From contig DASTPP010000191.1 in the NCBI GenBank assembly GCA_035762175.1, positions 1-6,372 of the forward strand: DNA of 6,372 nt, written 5' to 3'. The notes below the pieces were generated by a model that was given only the letters and a program-made list of their open reading frames with translations, did no database searches and was not told the DNA's origin. Positions 4,450 through 6,372 of the stretch are shown piece by piece (within the stretch, counting starts at the first letter, position 1; every line of letters begins with the position of its first letter). This DNA is from DASTPP01 sp035762175. Lineage in GTDB: Bacteria > Myxococcota_A > Polyangia > Polyangiales > Polyangiaceae. The translations under genes were made by a program, and so were the position numbers.

Positions 4450-5398
4450 TCACGCGCGGAACAGGGCCTCGCCCGCTTCGAGCCGCGGCACCGCGACGCC
4501 CAGCCGCCGCGCCTCCGCGAGCACGTCGCGGCAGTACGCCCGCACCTCGTCCGGGTTCGCGTGCCCCTCGAGCACGGCCCGCAGCGGCGGGCTCAGCGCC
4601 GGCGCCGCGCCCAACAGCGCGCCGACCAGCCACGGCGGCAGCCGCGCGGGGGCGACTTCGCCGCCCGGCTCGACCCCGCGCGCCCGCAGCACCGGGAACA
4701 GCTCGCGGACGTTGTGCGCGATCGCTTCGCGGTGCGCCCGCGACGCCATCAGCGCCCGGATGCCGCCCGCCTTCAGCGCCTCCAGGTGCAGGCCGCTGTT
4801 GACCGCGAAGTGCCGCAAGAGCCAGCCGCGGAGGTCGCGCGTCTCGTCGACGGCGAAGCCCGCGCCGCGGAACGCCTCGCGCACGGCGCGCTCGCGCGCG
4901 CCGGGGGCCGTGCCGAACGTGCCCAAGAGCACGCGCCCGAGCAGCGCCCCGCGGAGCGTGCCGTCGGGCTGAAAGCCGCCGCCGGCGCGCGGAAAGCCCC
5001 ACGCCAGCTGCCCGGCCGGCAGCGGCGCCGCGGCGGCCTCGGGCTCGGCCCAGAAGTTGTTGAACACGAGCACCGTCGCGTCGCCCGCGCGCGGCCCGAG
5101 GAACGCCGCCGCCGCCGCGAACCGGTAGTGCGGCACGCTCAGCAGGATCAGGTCGTAGGCGTGGTCGCCGGGCAGCTCTTCGCGCAGGCGCACGCGCCAG
5201 CGCGCGGCGACCGGCTCGCCGCGCGCGGCGGCGCGCGTCGAGGAACGCGAGCGGGACCTCCGGGCCGTCGCCCGCCGCGCGCCCGGGCCGCACGTAGAAG
5301 TCGACCGCGTGGCCCGCCCGCTCGAGCGCCCAGCCGTAGAGCACGCCGATCACCCCCCGCCCGAACACCAGCACCCGCATGGCCATGCGCGTACTCAT
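4450..5398 (-). pseudogene. Ketopantoate-reductase-like protein, frameshifted
   Basis: Repaired, this would be a Rossmann oxidoreductase of about 315 residues, the usual size for the ketopantoate reductase (PanE/ApbA-like) family. The N-terminal part (ATG at 5398, or in-frame ATGs at 5386 and 5380) reads MRVLVFGRGVIG, with the GxGxxG dinucleotide-binding motif. Homology then moves to another frame, which runs from about 5215 to the TGA at 4450 (if started separately, GTG at 5193, 247 residues). The 949-base span is one base over a multiple of three. The break lies in a CG-only run at 5215-5239 and may be a real mutation or a sequencing error. Against E. coli PanE as I remember it, the cofactor-site Asn, the Asn of Ala-Val-Asn and the late Glu are kept, but the catalytic Lys is His and a second Asn is His. 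The substrate is therefore probably not ketopantoate. The start lies just beyond a TetR-type operator. Confidence 0.8.
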
Positions 5399-5400
5399 GC

Positions 5401-5425
5401 TACTTGCTTGTTGAACAAGCAAGTA
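5401..5425. promoter_or_regulatory. Perfect 25-bp palindrome, likely TetR operator
   Basis: TACTTGCTTGTT, one central base (5413), then AACAAGCAAGTA are exact 12-base reverse complements. The element is about one third G/C in DNA that is otherwise overwhelmingly G/C, so chance is very unlikely. It fills most of the gap between the TetR-family stop (5434) and the first possible reductase ATG (5398). Size, symmetry and position match TetR-family operators. Binding here would block initiation at, or readthrough into, the reductase. No ribosome binding site separates it from the ATG at 5398, so a leaderless transcript or use of ATG 5386 or 5380 is possible. Confidence 0.8.
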
Positions 5426-5433
5426 ACATCGGC

Positions 5434-6042
5434 CTAGCCCCGGAGCCCGGCGACGAGCAGCGCGACGAGCTGCCGCCCCGCCCGCTCGACGTCGACGGAC
5501 GCGTCGGCGAGCCCGAGTTCGAGCACGCCGCACGCCGCGGCGGCGAGCACCCGGCCCGCGAGCCGCACGCTGGTGCCGCGCCGAATCTCGCCGCGCCGGA
5601 GCCCGGCGCGCAGGTGGCGCTCGATCGCGGCGAGCGCGACGTCGCGCATCGCCTTCACGCCCCCCGGGGGTCCGGGCCGGCCCGGCCGGTCGGCGAGCAC
5701 GATCCGGACGACGCAGACGAAGAGCGCGTCGCGGCGCGCCCGCGCAAAGACGCCCAGCAGCATCTGCTCGAGCCCGGCGAGCCCGGGCTCCGCGCGCGAC
5801 GCCCCCAGGCCGCCCCGGAACTCGCGCCCGAGGAACGCCACGAGCCGCTCGCGGAACGCCTGCTTCGTGCCGAAGTGGTGCGCCGGCAGCCCGCGGCTAT
5901 ACCCCGCCGCCTCGCCGACGTCGTTGAGCGTGATCCGCTCGAGCCCCCGCTCGGCCGCGAGGCGGACGCCCGCCTCGAGCATCCGTCGCTCCGCCTCGTC
6001 CTTGCGCTCGGCCTGGGTTCGTCGGGTCTTTTCCGTGGGCAT
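5434..6042 (-). CDS. TetR/AcrR-family transcriptional repressor
   Basis: 202-residue DNA-binding regulator of typical TetR length. Residues 1-20 are basic and charged. Residues 21-34 form helix 1, ending Ala-Glu-Arg-Gly. The helix-turn-helix lies at about 38-57 (Thr-Leu-Asn-Asp-Val, Ala-Ala-Gly-Tyr-Ser-Arg-Gly, then His-His-Phe). It is followed by Gly-Thr-Lys-Gln-Ala-Phe, the family's usual F(x)xKxxLF-like segment. The rest, Ala/Leu/Arg-rich and helical, is the variable ligand-binding and dimerisation part and does not reveal the ligand. ATG at 6042 is the only usable start, because an in-frame stop lies at 6061-6063; no clear Shine-Dalgarno precedes it. The reductase follows 35 bases downstream on the same strand with the palindrome in between. 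The inferred role is ligand-relieved repression of the reductase, possibly with autoregulation if both share that site. Confidence 0.93.
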   Translation of the reverse strand: MPTEKTRRTQAERKDEAERRMLEAGVRLAAERGLERITLNDVGEAAGYSRGLPAHHFGTKQAFRERLVAFLGREFRGGLGASRAEPGLAGLEQMLLGVFARARRDALFVCVVRIVLADRPGRPGPPGGVKAMRDVALAAIERHLRAGLRRGEIRRGTSVRLAGRVLAAAACGVLELGLADASVDVERAGRQLVALLVAGLRG

Positions 6043-6234
6043 CGGTCGCGTCGCGCGAGCTTACACAGCGCGCCCGCGCGGAGACAGTACGGGGCCCCCG
6101 CCGGCAAGGTAAGGGCGAACCGCGCGTCCGCGCCGGCCGTTGCTCCCAGAGGAAGGCCGCCTTGGCCTGGGATTCGGCCACCCAACCGCCCGCCGGCCCC
6201 CTGCGCCCGCGGCGGGGCGCGCGGTGGCCCGGCG
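6043..6234. other. Gap upstream of the repressor
   Basis: About 190 bases separate the right-edge gene's stop from the TetR-family start, both read on the minus strand. The part next to the stop is a dispersed repeat copy (6183-6234). TCCCAG (6144-6149) and CTGGGA (6167-6172) form an outer stem with an inner AAGG/CCTT pair (6153-6156, 6160-6163). The promoter of the repressor should lie between about 6050 and 6140, but I see no clear -35/-10 pair. No copy of the 25-bp palindrome occurs here. Confidence 0.5.
6183..6234. repeat. Dispersed GC-rich intergenic repeat, copy B
   Basis: This 52-base segment is nearly identical to 2529-2579. Both open CAACCGCCCGC and share GCGGCGGGGCGCG in the middle and GTGGCCCGGCG at the end. 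The core can form a CCCG/CGGG hairpin. It directly abuts the TGA of the minus-strand partial gene (6235-6237), so in that transcript it is the first 3' sequence after the stop. Confidence 0.65.
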
Positions 6235-6372
6235 TCACCTGGCTTCGTCGCGCAGCACGAGCGGCGGGGCGCGCTGGAGGTCGGCGGCGCGGTCTTCGTA
6301 CTGTTCGCAATAGCCGCCTTCGAACCGGCAGGCGGCCTCGCGCGAGGGCGCCGGTTTGCAGTCGCGCGCCAA
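6235..6372 (-). CDS. C-terminal part of an unidentified protein (partial)
   Basis: The frame enters from the right edge and ends at TGA (6235-6237), giving 45 residues with no N-terminus in view. Nearly all third codon positions are G or C, and the peptide looks natural: Asp-Cys-Lys-Pro, Ala-Cys-Arg-Phe-Glu-Gly-Gly-Tyr-Cys-Glu-Gln-Tyr, and a charged tail. Three cysteines in 25 residues suggest an extracytoplasmic or lipoprotein C-terminus like those elsewhere in the window, or possibly a metal site. The opposite strand is also open here but gives an Ala/Gly/Arg shadow. Function unknown. Confidence 0.55.
   Translation of the reverse strand: MARDCKPAPSREAACRFEGGYCEQYEDRAADLQRAPPLVLRDEAR

Noticed and set aside
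5215..5239. Programmed ribosomal frameshift in the reductase
   Set aside because: No slippery heptamer is visible, and the family is not known for recoding; mutation or sequence error is simpler.
4013..5533. 506-residue minus-strand frame containing the reductase N-terminus
   Set aside because: Only about 5215-5398 matches the reductase family. The rest is out of frame with the reductase and antisense to the convergent lipoprotein.
5655..6310. Minus-strand frames overlapping the TetR gene (5655-6185 and 5897-6310)
   Set aside because: They are out of frame with a clear TetR protein and read through intergenic repeat sequence.
1..6372. tRNA, rRNA, insertion sequence, toxin-antitoxin or phage-defence genes
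   Set aside because: Reading both strands gave no tRNA-like cloverleaf, rRNA segment, transposase motif or recognisable defence domain.

Overview
This is a very GC-rich window with strongly G/C-biased third codon positions. It has two predicted secreted lipoproteins with low-complexity linkers, one of them a Gly/Ala/Ser-rich tract followed by a Cys-rich domain. That combination is typical of Myxococcota, probably the Polyangiales/Sorangiineae. The assignment is inferred from style; there is no rRNA or other phylogenetic marker here.

Layout. Positions 1-373 hold no gene I can assign. A 536-residue lipoprotein with a single c-type haem motif near its C-terminus lies on the minus strand (374-1984). 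A divergent intergenic region of about 990 bases follows. It carries AT-rich islands, inverted repeats, one copy of a dispersed GC-rich repeat, and a weak small-ORF candidate with a strong but possibly hairpin-masked Shine-Dalgarno. On the plus strand, 2975-4354 encodes a second lipoprotein: signal peptide, Asp run, about 150 residues of Gly/Ala/Ser repeats, then a domain with 16 cysteines. A short convergent gap with GC hairpins (4355-4449) separates it from a minus-strand block.

The minus-strand block, read in transcription order, is: the C-terminal end of an unidentified protein entering from the right edge (6235-6372), a TetR/AcrR-type repressor (5434-6042), and a ketopantoate-reductase-like Rossmann protein (4450-5398). 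The reductase frame is broken by a one-base-class indel around 5215-5239. Between the repressor stop and the reductase start is a perfect 12+1+12 palindrome (5401-5425), strikingly AT-rich for its surroundings, which is the likely operator of this repressor. The simplest reading is a ligand-responsive TetR protein controlling an adjacent NAD(P)H-dependent reductase of unknown substrate.

The items most worth following up are the repressor/operator/reductase unit, with its frameshift and replaced catalytic lysine; the haem-motif lipoprotein whose mature form has no methionine; a perfect 19-bp hairpin inside that gene's 5' coding region; and a GC-rich repeat of about 50 bp found in two intergenic regions. 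I found no CRISPR array, tRNA, rRNA, transposase or clear defence system, and I do not claim that a new system has been demonstrated.
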